In this document: one piece after another, positions 43,147 through 50,876 of the stretch | Layout of the letters: each line of letters begins with the position of its first letter | Numbering within the stretch: the stretch's first letter is position 1 | NCBI GenBank assembly: GCA_027459665.1 | Contig: DAIDHN010000006.1 | Location: forward strand, 1-51,863 | Direction of reading: 5' to 3' | Length of the DNA stretch: 51,863 bases | DNA from: Chthonomonadaceae bacterium | GTDB lineage: Bacteria > Armatimonadota > Chthonomonadetes > Chthonomonadales > Chthonomonadaceae | Position numbers and translations under genes: made by a program | Notes under the pieces: generated by a model | Database searches by the model: none | The model's input: the letters and a program-made list of their open reading frames with translations, nothing else | Told to the model about the DNA's origin: nothing

Positions 43147-44808
43147 TTACACAGGAGGCTTGCCTTCAACAAGCAAAAGCTGCCGATTCACGGGCAGGTT
43201 AGTCCATTTATCTATGTGACCGCCCGGCCACTGTACTTCCAGCATATCTGCACTTACCGCTTTCCCCAGCCCAAAATGTACCCGGCTGTCTGAAGAAGAC
43301 ATGTACGAGCCATCTGCATGGCAGTGACGCAGCAGAGTTCTGCCCCCTGCAGTAAGACGAAGCATTGCGCCGTAACCATCCCGGTTTGCTTTTCTGCCCT
43401 GCAGCTTGCACAGCAGCCAGCTGCCGGCATCTTCTGTTTCGTTGTGAAACAGCAGCGGCTTCCCCTCACTGTCTACAGCCAGTATATCCATTTTGCCATC
43501 GTTGTCGTAATCGCCTATTGCCAGCCCGCGGCCGATAATTGGCTTCATAAACCCTTGCCCGCACTGGTGGGAAACATCTCTGTAATACACCATGCTGCCT
43601 CCGCCATTGTAAAGCAAAAGCATGTGCTGATGATAGTGCGCCTTTGCGTCTATCAAATGGATATTGTCTTGCACATGCCCATTTGCCAACACAATATCCA
43701 GCCAGCCATTGTTGTCTGTGTCTATAAATTTCGCCCCAAATGTAACATATGGGTTGGCAAGCGGTGCCAAACCAGCCGCAAGGCTTTTATCGGTAAACGT
43801 GCCGTCTCCATTGTTATGGTAAAGTGATTTCACCTCATTCTGAAATGTTGCAACCAGTAAGTCAAGAAGCCCGTCGTTGTCGTAATCCCCCCAGTCTGTT
43901 CCCATGCCTCCGTGTATGTTTCCCATTGCATCAGAGGCGGTGCCAGCCTTGCGGGCAATGTTCACATAGCCGCTTCCCTGCGGGTGCAGCATATCTCCCT
44001 CTATTTCATCATTGGCTATTGCCAGGGTGGGAAAGCCAGACCTATCGTAATCTGCACAGGCTATTCCCAGCCCTCGTCCCATCCCGTTTGCATGCCGCTG
44101 CAGGGTAACGTCCTCAAATCTGCCGTCGCCCATATTTTGGTACAGCCTGCCCGAAACAGGGGTGTAGTTGCGCGGCCCGCATGAAGACATGTGCCCATGA
44201 TCGCTGCACAATCGCATACTTTTGCCTTCAATGTAATGTGCATAATTGCATATGTACAAATCAAGCAAACCAGAGTCTGTAGTTTGCACCCAGGCCGCAG
44301 AAGTGCCCCAGGGCTGTGCGGGTATGCCTGCCGCACGGGTAACTTCTTCGAAGCGCCTGCCCTGTACGTTTCTCAAAAGCGCACCACCCTGGTAAGATGT
44401 TAGATAAATGTCGGGAAAACCGTCATTGTTGTAGTCACCTACCGCACACCCCAAAAAGTGCCCCTGAACCATGTTGAGTCCGGTCTCATTTGTAACATCG
44501 CGAAAATTCCCTTTACCGTCACCGGCATACAGGGCAGGATGCGTGCCTACCAGCAGTATATCGAGAAAGCCGTCTCCATTGAAATCAAGAAACGCACAGC
44601 CGTTGCCTATGGTCTGCAAAATATCCAGCGGACGTAGGCCGGGAATGCTCCAGACGTAATTCAAGCCTGCAGTTTGTGCGGTTTCTCGAAAAAACGGCGT
44701 TGAGGCAGCATGTTTTGATTTGGCAGAATCAAAGGAAAAGCTCCGGCCGCATCCAGTGCAAACTGCGGCCAGAGCAATCAGCGCTTCTCTGCGATCCAGC
44801 TTATGCAT
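43147..44808 (-). CDS. Secreted CRTAC1/UnbV-type FG-GAP repeat protein
   Basis: 553 residues. The N-terminus RREALIALAAVCTGCGRS looks like a lipoprotein or Tat-like signal (RR near the start, Cys after the hydrophobic stretch). Multiple FG-GAP/VCBS repeats with calcium-binding DxNxDGxxD loops follow: DFNGDGFLDIL, DYNNDGFPDIY, DYDNDGLLDLL, DTDNNGWLDIV, DYDNDGKMDIL, forming a beta-propeller. The last ~80 residues are an ASPIC/UnbV domain (VHFGLGKAVSADMLEVQWPGG). Such proteins are outside the cell and often sit beside TPR genes, as here. Function unknown in bacteria. It follows the small 1-TM gene after two bases. Confidence 0.92.
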   Translation of the reverse strand: MHKLDRREALIALAAVCTGCGRSFSFDSAKSKHAASTPFFRETAQTAGLNYVWSIPGLRPLDILQTIGNGCAFLDFNGDGFLDILLVGTHPALYAGDGKGNFRDVTNETGLNMVQGHFLGCAVGDYNNDGFPDIYLTSYQGGALLRNVQGRRFEEVTRAAGIPAQPWGTSAAWVQTTDSGLLDLYICNYAHYIEGKSMRLCSDHGHMSSCGPRNYTPVSGRLYQNMGDGRFEDVTLQRHANGMGRGLGIACADYDRSGFPTLAIANDEIEGDMLHPQGSGYVNIARKAGTASDAMGNIHGGMGTDWGDYDNDGLLDLLVATFQNEVKSLYHNNGDGTFTDKSLAAGLAPLANPYVTFGAKFIDTDNNGWLDIVLANGHVQDNIHLIDAKAHYHQHMLLLYNGGGSMVYYRDVSHQCGQGFMKPIIGRGLAIGDYDNDGKMDILAVDSEGKPLLFHNETEDAGSWLLCKLQGRKANRDGYGAMLRLTAGGRTLLRHCHADGSYMSSSDSRVHFGLGKAVSADMLEVQWPGGHIDKWTNLPVNRQLLLVEGKPPV

Positions 44809-44810
44809 AC

Positions 44811-45077
44811 CTACCGGTTGCCATAAGTAGGCATGCCCGTTGGCGTACCCCCTGAACCCGGCCCTGTAGGTGTGCCTCCCCCTTTAATGTGACCTGCGTT
44901 GCCAGCACTGCCATATGAACTGTTGTAATGGTCTTGTACCTGGTTTGCAGTCACAGGAATTTGTGCGCCTGGCGGGGTAGGCGGCGGGGCAAACGTCAAT
45001 TTATACACGAGAAAAATAAGCGCCAGTACCAGAACAACAGTGATGCTGATAATAGCTGGCCCCACTTTTTGCTTCAT
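44811..45077 (-). CDS. Small single-span membrane protein, Gly/Pro-rich tail
   Basis: 88 residues from the ATG at 45077, which has AAAGGAG seven bases upstream. One membrane segment (AIISITVVLVLALIFLVYKL), then a Pro-rich linker (APPPTPPGAQ) and a Gly/Thr/Pro-rich, probably disordered tail (HIKGGGTPTGPGSGG). No family recognised. It is packed between the TPR and CRTAC1 genes with 2-base gaps on both sides, so all three should be made together; a tether or partner role is possible. Confidence 0.72.
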   Translation of the reverse strand: MKQKVGPAIISITVVLVLALIFLVYKLTFAPPPTPPGAQIPVTANQVQDHYNSSYGSAGNAGHIKGGGTPTGPGSGGTPTGMPTYGNR

Positions 45078-45079
45078 AA

Positions 45080-47242
45080 TCAAACTCCTTTGCTAGTATG
45101 TTGAAGAGCGATTTTGTACTGGCGGTGCAACTCGCTCAGCTGCATCACTCTTCCGGTTTGAGTAAGTAGTTTACACAAAACAGTATAGCTTTTCATGCTG
45201 CCGGGGTTTGCCAGCAGCGTATCCATTGCACTGCGTACTGCCTGCTGCTGTCTAAGCAGTGCGCTGGCATTCTGCTCTGCATTCACTTGCAGGGCATGAT
45301 TGCCAAGTCCTTTGGCAGCCAGTGCAAGCGACTGCCAAACGCGTATATGACTGGGCGCTAAAGTAAGCGACTCCTCCAGATGGGCAGCAGCGTCTTTATA
45401 GTCTTGCACTTTCAATGCAAGCTCTCCAACGGCATAGTTCCAGCTGGCCTGCAGCCCCTTGTGCCTGGCTGCCAGTCTGATCTCTGTGGCTGCCAGTTTG
45501 TAATCATCTGCAGTAGAAGCGGTTTCTGTGAGGGCTATTCCGTAAAGTAGTGCTGCATTTGCATCGGCAGGAAACATTTTGGTCAGCTGCCTGCCAAGTT
45601 TTTCTGCAGAATGATAGTGTTCTTCTGCAATCGCCGTTTGCAGCAGGCTTGCCAGAATTTTTGCATTTTCCGGTTCTGCCACCAACGCATCATTCAAAAG
45701 CCGTACTGCTTGTGTGGGCATTGGTCCAATGCCGCACCGTTTTGCTGTCAGCTGCATGGCAAGCTGGTACTGCTGCATTGCCTGCGTAGGGTGTATTGTG
45801 CGATTTTGCTGCCATGCGGTTATCCGTTTTGCAATATCGCTTTTTCTCTGTGGCTCCCACTGTATGGTTTTATTAAACTCCTTCTCTGCCGAGAATGGCA
45901 GGTTCATGGCCAGCAGCACATCTCCCATTGCCTCATGGGCATCTGGATTGTCCTGTGCCAGGGCAAGTGCACGCTGCGCCATAGAAAGCGCGGTAGAAGC
46001 ATGTCCACCATCGGTGAGGGCAACAGATGCTGCAATGAGCACCGGGGCAGAATCCTGTGCAGCGCCCAGCGCAAGTGCATATGTGCGCAGGGCGCCCTGC
46101 GCATCGCCCCGAATTCCAAGTGTTCTGGCCATCTGCAGCAGCAGTCTGCGATTTTTAGGGTCTTGCTGCAAGTCGCTGTTCAAGGTGTTGTATGCCAGAT
46201 TTTCCTGCTGCCTGGTTTGAGCTGCTTTCTGCCAGTAGGAAGCCAGCCTCGCATTTTTTTGAAGGGTGTATATTGCTGCCAGCTCTTTCGCAGAATATAC
46301 ACTGTATGGGTTCAGCGCCGCAGCCTTCTGCAAAACTGCCGCTGCATCGAATTTACGACCCAGCATTAACTCTGCCTTGGCCTCCAGCAGGCAACCTTCC
46401 GGGTTCTGTGGGTTTTCGGCCAATACTTTCTGCACCATTCCCAGAGCCATTTGAATGCTGCCGGGTGTTGCAGAAACGGTGATGAGATAACGTGAATAGA
46501 GAAGCAGGGCCTGTATACTTCGAGGCATCAGATGCAGAGCTGTCTGATACTCTCTTTCAGCAGCAGCGCTGTTTTGAGAACTGATAGAGAGGTTCTGGGC
46601 CAGCAGCAAATGATCTGGGCCATCGCTGGGCTTTAGGGCAAGCGCCCTGTTTAGCGCCTTGTTCGACCTGGAAAATTCATGCAGTGAGGCATATGCCGAA
46701 CCTAGCCCAGACCAGTACTCTGCCCTGTTTGAATTAAGGCGAACTGCACTCAGATATTCATCTCTGGCTCGCTCGCTGCTGCCCTGCGTAAGATAAAATC
46801 TCCCCAGCATGGCATGCGCTACAGCATCATCAGGGTGAGTGCCGCTGTACTGCTTCAATTCTCCATATGCTGCCGTTACCAGGCCGCTGCCCATCAATGC
46901 ATTGGCCCAGGCATTTCGATAGGCTGCATTGTCTGGGTCCAGCCCCACTGCTCTTCTCAAGACCGGGTCAGCGTGTGTGTAATCCTGCATCCGGTTCAAT
47001 TTCACCCCAAGGGCATACAGCACTTGTGGGTCATTTTTGTCTTTGGCAGTTCGCAGTTCGAGTTGCTTAACAGAGAGGTGTGACAGCCTTTCTGCACGCA
47101 GCAGAGGGTAATGCCATATCCCCCATCCCGCCAGGGCGCATACGGCAGCAAGAAACAGCCCCCAGGCAATAGTATGTCGTAAGGGGGGCGTACCAGAGGA
47201 TTTGTGAGTAAACTTCGCAGAAGGAGAGCTGGTATTTTGCAT
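45080..47242 (-). CDS. Membrane-anchored TPR repeat protein
   Basis: 720 residues. A basic N-terminus leads to one membrane segment (HTIAWGLFLAAVCALAGWGIW, residues ~27-47). The rest is an array of some fifteen TPR-type repeats (for example DPVLRRAVGLDPDNAAYRNAWANAL, split here as DPVLRRAVGL and NAAYRNAWANAL; SVYSAKELAAIYTLQKNARL; SNKALNRALALKPSDGPD), probably outside the cytoplasm. Such arrays gather proteins. The ATG at 47242 is used because the longer open frame runs into the prepilin gene and the hairpin at 47257-47292. Next gene starts two bases after the stop. Confidence 0.85.
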   Translation of the reverse strand: MQNTSSPSAKFTHKSSGTPPLRHTIAWGLFLAAVCALAGWGIWHYPLLRAERLSHLSVKQLELRTAKDKNDPQVLYALGVKLNRMQDYTHADPVLRRAVGLDPDNAAYRNAWANALMGSGLVTAAYGELKQYSGTHPDDAVAHAMLGRFYLTQGSSERARDEYLSAVRLNSNRAEYWSGLGSAYASLHEFSRSNKALNRALALKPSDGPDHLLLAQNLSISSQNSAAAEREYQTALHLMPRSIQALLLYSRYLITVSATPGSIQMALGMVQKVLAENPQNPEGCLLEAKAELMLGRKFDAAAVLQKAAALNPYSVYSAKELAAIYTLQKNARLASYWQKAAQTRQQENLAYNTLNSDLQQDPKNRRLLLQMARTLGIRGDAQGALRTYALALGAAQDSAPVLIAASVALTDGGHASTALSMAQRALALAQDNPDAHEAMGDVLLAMNLPFSAEKEFNKTIQWEPQRKSDIAKRITAWQQNRTIHPTQAMQQYQLAMQLTAKRCGIGPMPTQAVRLLNDALVAEPENAKILASLLQTAIAEEHYHSAEKLGRQLTKMFPADANAALLYGIALTETASTADDYKLAATEIRLAARHKGLQASWNYAVGELALKVQDYKDAAAHLEESLTLAPSHIRVWQSLALAAKGLGNHALQVNAEQNASALLRQQQAVRSAMDTLLANPGSMKSYTVLCKLLTQTGRVMQLSELHRQYKIALQHTSKGV

Positions 47243-47256
47243 AGATGACTGCAATA

Positions 47257-47292
47257 CTGCAGGGGCGTGGCACGCGTGCAGCGCCCCTGCAG
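47257..47292 (-). terminator. Strong stem-loop between prepilin and TPR genes
   Basis: CTGCAGGGGCG (47257-47267) pairs perfectly with CGCCCCTGCAG (47282-47292), 11 bp, over a 14-base loop that itself contains GCACGCGTGC. It lies eight bases after the prepilin stop. With no T-run on the minus strand it is more likely to lower read-through or protect the prepilin message than to end transcription fully, setting prepilin above TPR expression. Confidence 0.5.
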
Positions 47293-47300
47293 TGGTCACA

Positions 47301-48125
47301 TTAGCTGTGATTTGACCAGACATCCTGCTCCGAACCAATTTGTGCATTGATTGTGTTGGCAGGTAGCGCTTTTGCATGTCCATCAGCAAATGCGCAGTTA
47401 AAGTGGCCGAAATGCCGTGGTGCAGGGCGTCTGCCGCCGTTTCGGCAGCTGCCGAAGTCTTCCTGGCCGGGTACGCCAAAGTCCCAGTCTATCGAGCCAT
47501 TTTCTTTCCACTTCAATGGCTGCATCTGAAAGGGCCCCTGGTTGTTGGTACCGCAGCCACTCCAGCCAGATGAGCCTGGGTCGTCAAAGTGAGGATCGGC
47601 TGCCTTGTTAGCAGCAGTGCCAAACTCTGCTGCATCGGCAAAGGCAACCAGTTCTGCCGGCCGGTACACTCCTGCCATTGGCTTGCCTGGGAATGTGCCC
47701 TGCGAACAGGAGGAGTTGGTGCAGGTCCATCCCTGGGTTAAACCTCCAAATGCATTGTACCCATAGCTGGTTGGGTCCCATCCACCAATTGAAGGATCAT
47801 CGGGGCAGGTAAACACACCCCTTGCTTTGCCTGTCGCTGAACTGTAGGTAGAGCCATCCCCATACTTCTGCACATATGGTTGAATGCTCATTCTCCAGAT
47901 AGTGGCAGGGTCTTGGCTGCTGTAGCCTGTTGGGTAAGTTTCATCATAATCCTGCACATACATGTTCGTTGCAATGCCAATCTGGTCCAGATTGCTCAAA
48001 CAGGCGATTGCCCGTGCCCTTTCGCGTGCTTGTGCAAACACAGGAAAGAGAATGGCTGCCAGAATAGCGATAATTGCAATAACAACCAGCAGCTCAATCA
48101 GCGTGAATGCCTTGTTGCTTTTCAT
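47301..48125 (-). CDS. Prepilin-like protein with H-x9-DG C-terminus
   Basis: 274 residues. The N-terminus MKSNKAFTLIELLVVIAI is a type IV prepilin leader: cleavage expected before Phe7, Glu at +5, followed by a long hydrophobic helix. The rest is a globular domain with several cysteines and, near the end, RHFGHFNCAFADGHAK, the H-x9-DG motif of the DUF1559-like pseudopilins of Planctomycetes and Armatimonadota. The ATG at 48125 is fixed by the leader; GGAG stands about 12 bases upstream. It follows lacI by 50 bases. Genomes of this type carry many such genes, with unknown, probably type II secretion-linked, export. Confidence 0.93.
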   Translation of the reverse strand: MKSNKAFTLIELLVVIAIIAILAAILFPVFAQARERARAIACLSNLDQIGIATNMYVQDYDETYPTGYSSQDPATIWRMSIQPYVQKYGDGSTYSSATGKARGVFTCPDDPSIGGWDPTSYGYNAFGGLTQGWTCTNSSCSQGTFPGKPMAGVYRPAELVAFADAAEFGTAANKAADPHFDDPGSSGWSGCGTNNQGPFQMQPLKWKENGSIDWDFGVPGQEDFGSCRNGGRRPAPRHFGHFNCAFADGHAKALPANTINAQIGSEQDVWSNHS

Positions 48126-48175
48126 TGGCTTAAGTTCTCCCTGGTTCCTTAGCGGGAACATGGTAATTAGTCCGG

Positions 48176-49159
48176 TCAACTGGTAGAACCCTGCAAAAAC
48201 CGTACCGGCAAAACGGTTTCTGCAGGCAGGGGCGCCCCCTGCAAACTTGCACAAAGCAATTGAACTGCTGTTTCTGCAGCCTCCTGCCAGGGGGCTGAAA
48301 TGGTGGTAAGCCCTGTTAGCATGAGCGCCGCATAATTCAACCCGTCAAATCCCGTCACTGCAATATCTTCGGGTACCTGCAATCCTATTTCTCTGGCATG
48401 AGCCATGGTATCATAGGCGGCAAGATCATTCCAGCAGCAAACTGCGCTGCATTCCTTCAGGCCTTGCAGCAGAAGCGGCAGATGCACATGGTTCATGCTC
48501 AGTGTGTCGTTTATCTCTATGCTGTGCAGCTGCATGCCCAGTCTTTCTGACGCAAGGTAAAATGCTTCTCTGCGCCGCTGGGCAGAAGTAACTGATAGGC
48601 AGGTATCGCGGTAAAGTATTTTGCGATGCCCTCTTTGCCACAAATGCTCTGCCAGCATTTGTGCCCCGCCAGCATCATCTACCACCACACTGGGCAGCCC
48701 GGAATAGGCGTCTGCTACGGTAATGCAGGGCAGGGCAGTTTCAATCAGCCTGCTCAGCAGCCTGTCCGATGGTATAGAATAGATGACCAGCGCATCTATT
48801 CTCCCGTCTACCATACTCGAATAAAGCATTTCCAGTGATTCTGCCGACCGGTTGCAGAGAACCAGCAGGTTCAGCCCTTGCGACTCACAGCCTTTCTGCA
48901 TTCCTTCCAAAAGCGCACCAGAAAAATCGAGTGCGAAATCAAGATGACCAGGCGAGTAAAAGCCTACTGCACCCGACTTCTGACTTTTCAGGCTGCGCGC
49001 TATCGCATTGGGATGATAATCCAGCTCTTTCACTGCCTCAAGCACGCGGGCACGAGTAGAGGATGCAATACGTATTCTTGCATCCCTGCCGCCCAGTACG
49101 GCAGAAACCGTATATTTGCTCACTCCTGCCCTGGCTGCAACATCATGTATGGTGATCAA
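48176..49159 (-). CDS. LacI family transcriptional regulator
   Basis: 327 residues. The N-terminal helix-turn-helix ITIHDVAARAGVSKYTVSAVLGG and hinge NAIARSLKSQKSGAVGF are typical; the periplasmic-binding-like ligand domain has VVVDDAGGAQMLAEHLWQRGHR and AVTGFDGLNYA. The effector is probably a sugar. Translation begins at TTG (49159) with GGAGGG eight bases upstream. The promoter at 49203-49231 carries a LacI-type palindrome over the start site (49176-49195), so self-repression is likely, and may extend to the prepilin-TPR-CRTAC1 genes downstream. Confidence 0.94.
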   Translation of the reverse strand: MITIHDVAARAGVSKYTVSAVLGGRDARIRIASSTRARVLEAVKELDYHPNAIARSLKSQKSGAVGFYSPGHLDFALDFSGALLEGMQKGCESQGLNLLVLCNRSAESLEMLYSSMVDGRIDALVIYSIPSDRLLSRLIETALPCITVADAYSGLPSVVVDDAGGAQMLAEHLWQRGHRKILYRDTCLSVTSAQRRREAFYLASERLGMQLHSIEINDTLSMNHVHLPLLLQGLKECSAVCCWNDLAAYDTMAHAREIGLQVPEDIAVTGFDGLNYAALMLTGLTTISAPWQEAAETAVQLLCASLQGAPLPAETVLPVRFLQGSTS

Positions 49160-49175
49160 ATATAGTGCCCTCCGG

Positions 49176-49195
49176 TTGCTCTACCGATAGAGCAA
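49176..49195. promoter_or_regulatory. LacI-type operator
   Basis: A 20-base near-perfect palindrome: TTGCTCTA, central CCGA, TAGAGCAA, one mismatched pair, with the CG centre usual for LacI-family sites. It covers the expected transcription start and lies 16 bases before the lacI start codon, where binding would block transcription. Confidence 0.7.
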
Positions 49196-49202
49196 CATAC
49201 TC

Positions 49203-49231
49203 AGTTTATCACATGACTGGTATTTTGTCAA
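49203..49231 (-). promoter_or_regulatory. Promoter of lacI and probably downstream genes
   Basis: Minus strand TTGACA (49226-49231), exactly 17 bases, TAAACT (49203-49208). The palindrome begins seven bases after the -10, a standard repression layout. Confidence 0.78.
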
Positions 49232-49305
49232 CAATAGCAGTGCCTATGACTCAAAGAAGAATTACCTAATACAGAATCACATGTATTTTATACATCTGAT
49301 GCACA

Positions 49306-49689
49306 TTACATTTTGCCAATGGGAGGAGGAGGGCCTTTCGCCTTGCGCAGTGCGGCAGGGTGTGACTGAAGAAATTTATACCTGCCGCTAATTAGCTCAG
49401 CACCGTGGCCCTGCGTCATTTGCTGCAGCCACTGCTTGTCATCAGAAGCTATCAGGTTGAAATTTCCCTTGGTTTGCAATGCCAGATTGTCTATGTGATA
49501 GGAAGCGAGAGCGCCATTGTCTACGTAGTCTCTGTAGGCAATGGCAGGCGGTTTTGCAGGGGGCGGAGCAGAAGTTGGCGCAGTCAGCAGGGAGGCGGCG
49601 TATAGAAAAACTGCCAGCAGCAGAATGCCAAAAAATACAAATGTTCTGCCCTCGGCTCTGTCATCGCCTGGGCGGTAGTCTTCGCTCAT
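49306..49689 (-). CDS. Small membrane-anchored protein of unknown function
   Basis: 127 residues. An acidic N-terminus (MSEDYRPGDDRAEGR), one membrane segment (TFVFFGILLLAVFLYAASLL), a Pro/Ala linker, then ~80 soluble residues (YRDYVDNGALASYHIDNLAL...) ending in a Pro-rich tail PPPPIGKM. No family recognised. A TATAAT at 49709-49714 on the minus strand, 20 bases upstream, may be its -10; no good -35 is seen. It lies 65 bases after lpxK on the same strand and about 100 bases before the lacI promoter. Confidence 0.7.
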   Translation of the reverse strand: MSEDYRPGDDRAEGRTFVFFGILLLAVFLYAASLLTAPTSAPPPAKPPAIAYRDYVDNGALASYHIDNLALQTKGNFNLIASDDKQWLQQMTQGHGAELISGRYKFLQSHPAALRKAKGPPPPIGKM

Positions 49690-49754
49690 GTTTACTCACA
49701 TTTTTCTAATTATAATAACACAGAAATCAGTATTTGCGCCACAAAAAAACAGCG

Positions 49755-50876
49755 TCATTTTTTATTCAGACCACATTTTTGCAAAACCTGTGAGATAAAT
49801 TCCTCCGATTCGTCCAATGCAAAAGTAACCTGAAAAATATATACCGGCAGACTGCTTACCGGCAGGTTATCTTTTACAGCATCTTTTTCTGTGATCACAA
49901 TCGCTTCTGTGCCAGCCTCCTCAGCCCGCTTCTCAAATGCATTCCATTCTTCCTGACTCGCTGCACCATGATCAGTAATGCGCAGAGAAGCCGCGACTGT
50001 AGCGCCTGCCGCTGCCAGCAAACTCTCAAAAGAGGCAGGGTTCCCTATTCCGCAGTAAGCACCTATACGTCTGCCATAGAGCCATGAAACAGGAAGAGCC
50101 TCATCGCTATGCTGTTTGCGCAGCCCCGCAGGTATCAGATCTGCGATAAATACAGGCGCCCCCGAAGCCAGGCGCCTCACACGCCGCAGGGTGTGCTCAC
50201 GCTGCTGTCTGCCAGATTCGGCACTTCTGGTCAGCACAACAATATCTGCACGCTTCAAATGCCACACCGGTTCGCGCAGCAAACCGCGCGGCAGCACAAA
50301 GCCGTTGTCAAAAGGAAGGCGGGTATCTAGCAAAATGATCTCTACATCTCTGTGCAGCTGCCAGTACTGCATGCCGTCATCCAGCACCAGTACATCTGGC
50401 CTGAACTGCGCCAGAGCAAGCTGCCCTGTCTGCCTTCTGTCCTTTCCGGCAACCACCGGCACGCCAGGCAGCATGCGTGCCAGCATACATGCTTCGTCGC
50501 CTCCCTCTCTTGCACTCAAACGCACTTTATCTCCATCAGAAACTACACGGCACTGGTACTCACTCTCGCCTCCATAGCCCCTGTTCAGCACCGCAGCGCT
50601 TATACCATTCTCCTTTAGCTTGTTGCAAAGCATAGCCGTCATGGGTGTTTTTCCCGTACCGCCTGTTGTAAGGTTGCCAATACTAATCACCGGCGCTCTC
50701 AACACTGTCTGTTTCCTGGCTCCCACTCGCCATACCGCCAGGTATGCCTCTAAACCTGCTATGTATACCCACGAGAGCAGCCATAGCACACAGCGCAGCA
50801 AACAGGGCAGAACACCTCTTCTTCCTCGCAGTACCGAGAGCATATAGGTTTCTGTTTTGCTTTGGGTACTGCTCAT
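49755..50876 (-). CDS. lpxK: Tetraacyldisaccharide 4'-kinase
   Basis: 373 residues. It phosphorylates the 4' position of the lipid A disaccharide with ATP at the inner membrane, sixth step of lipid A synthesis. An N-terminal hydrophobic helix (LPCLLRCVLWLLSWVYIAG) anchors it; Walker A is NLTTGGTGKTP; AVLNRGYGGES and DVLVLDDGMQYWQLHRDVEI are further signatures. The start overlaps the stop of waaA as ATGA. Presence of lpxK with waaA shows that the organism has an LPS-bearing outer membrane. Confidence 0.95.
   Translation of the reverse strand: MSSTQSKTETYMLSVLRGRRGVLPCLLRCVLWLLSWVYIAGLEAYLAVWRVGARKQTVLRAPVISIGNLTTGGTGKTPMTAMLCNKLKENGISAAVLNRGYGGESEYQCRVVSDGDKVRLSAREGGDEACMLARMLPGVPVVAGKDRRQTGQLALAQFRPDVLVLDDGMQYWQLHRDVEIILLDTRLPFDNGFVLPRGLLREPVWHLKRADIVVLTRSAESGRQQREHTLRRVRRLASGAPVFIADLIPAGLRKQHSDEALPVSWLYGRRIGAYCGIGNPASFESLLAAAGATVAASLRITDHGAASQEEWNAFEKRAEEAGTEAIVITEKDAVKDNLPVSSLPVYIFQVTFALDESEEFISQVLQKCGLNKK

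Noticed and set aside
47243-47479. Upstream extension of the TPR frame
   Set aside because: It runs antisense-free but in another frame through the prepilin 3' end and across the 11-bp hairpin; the extension has no signal or repeat character.
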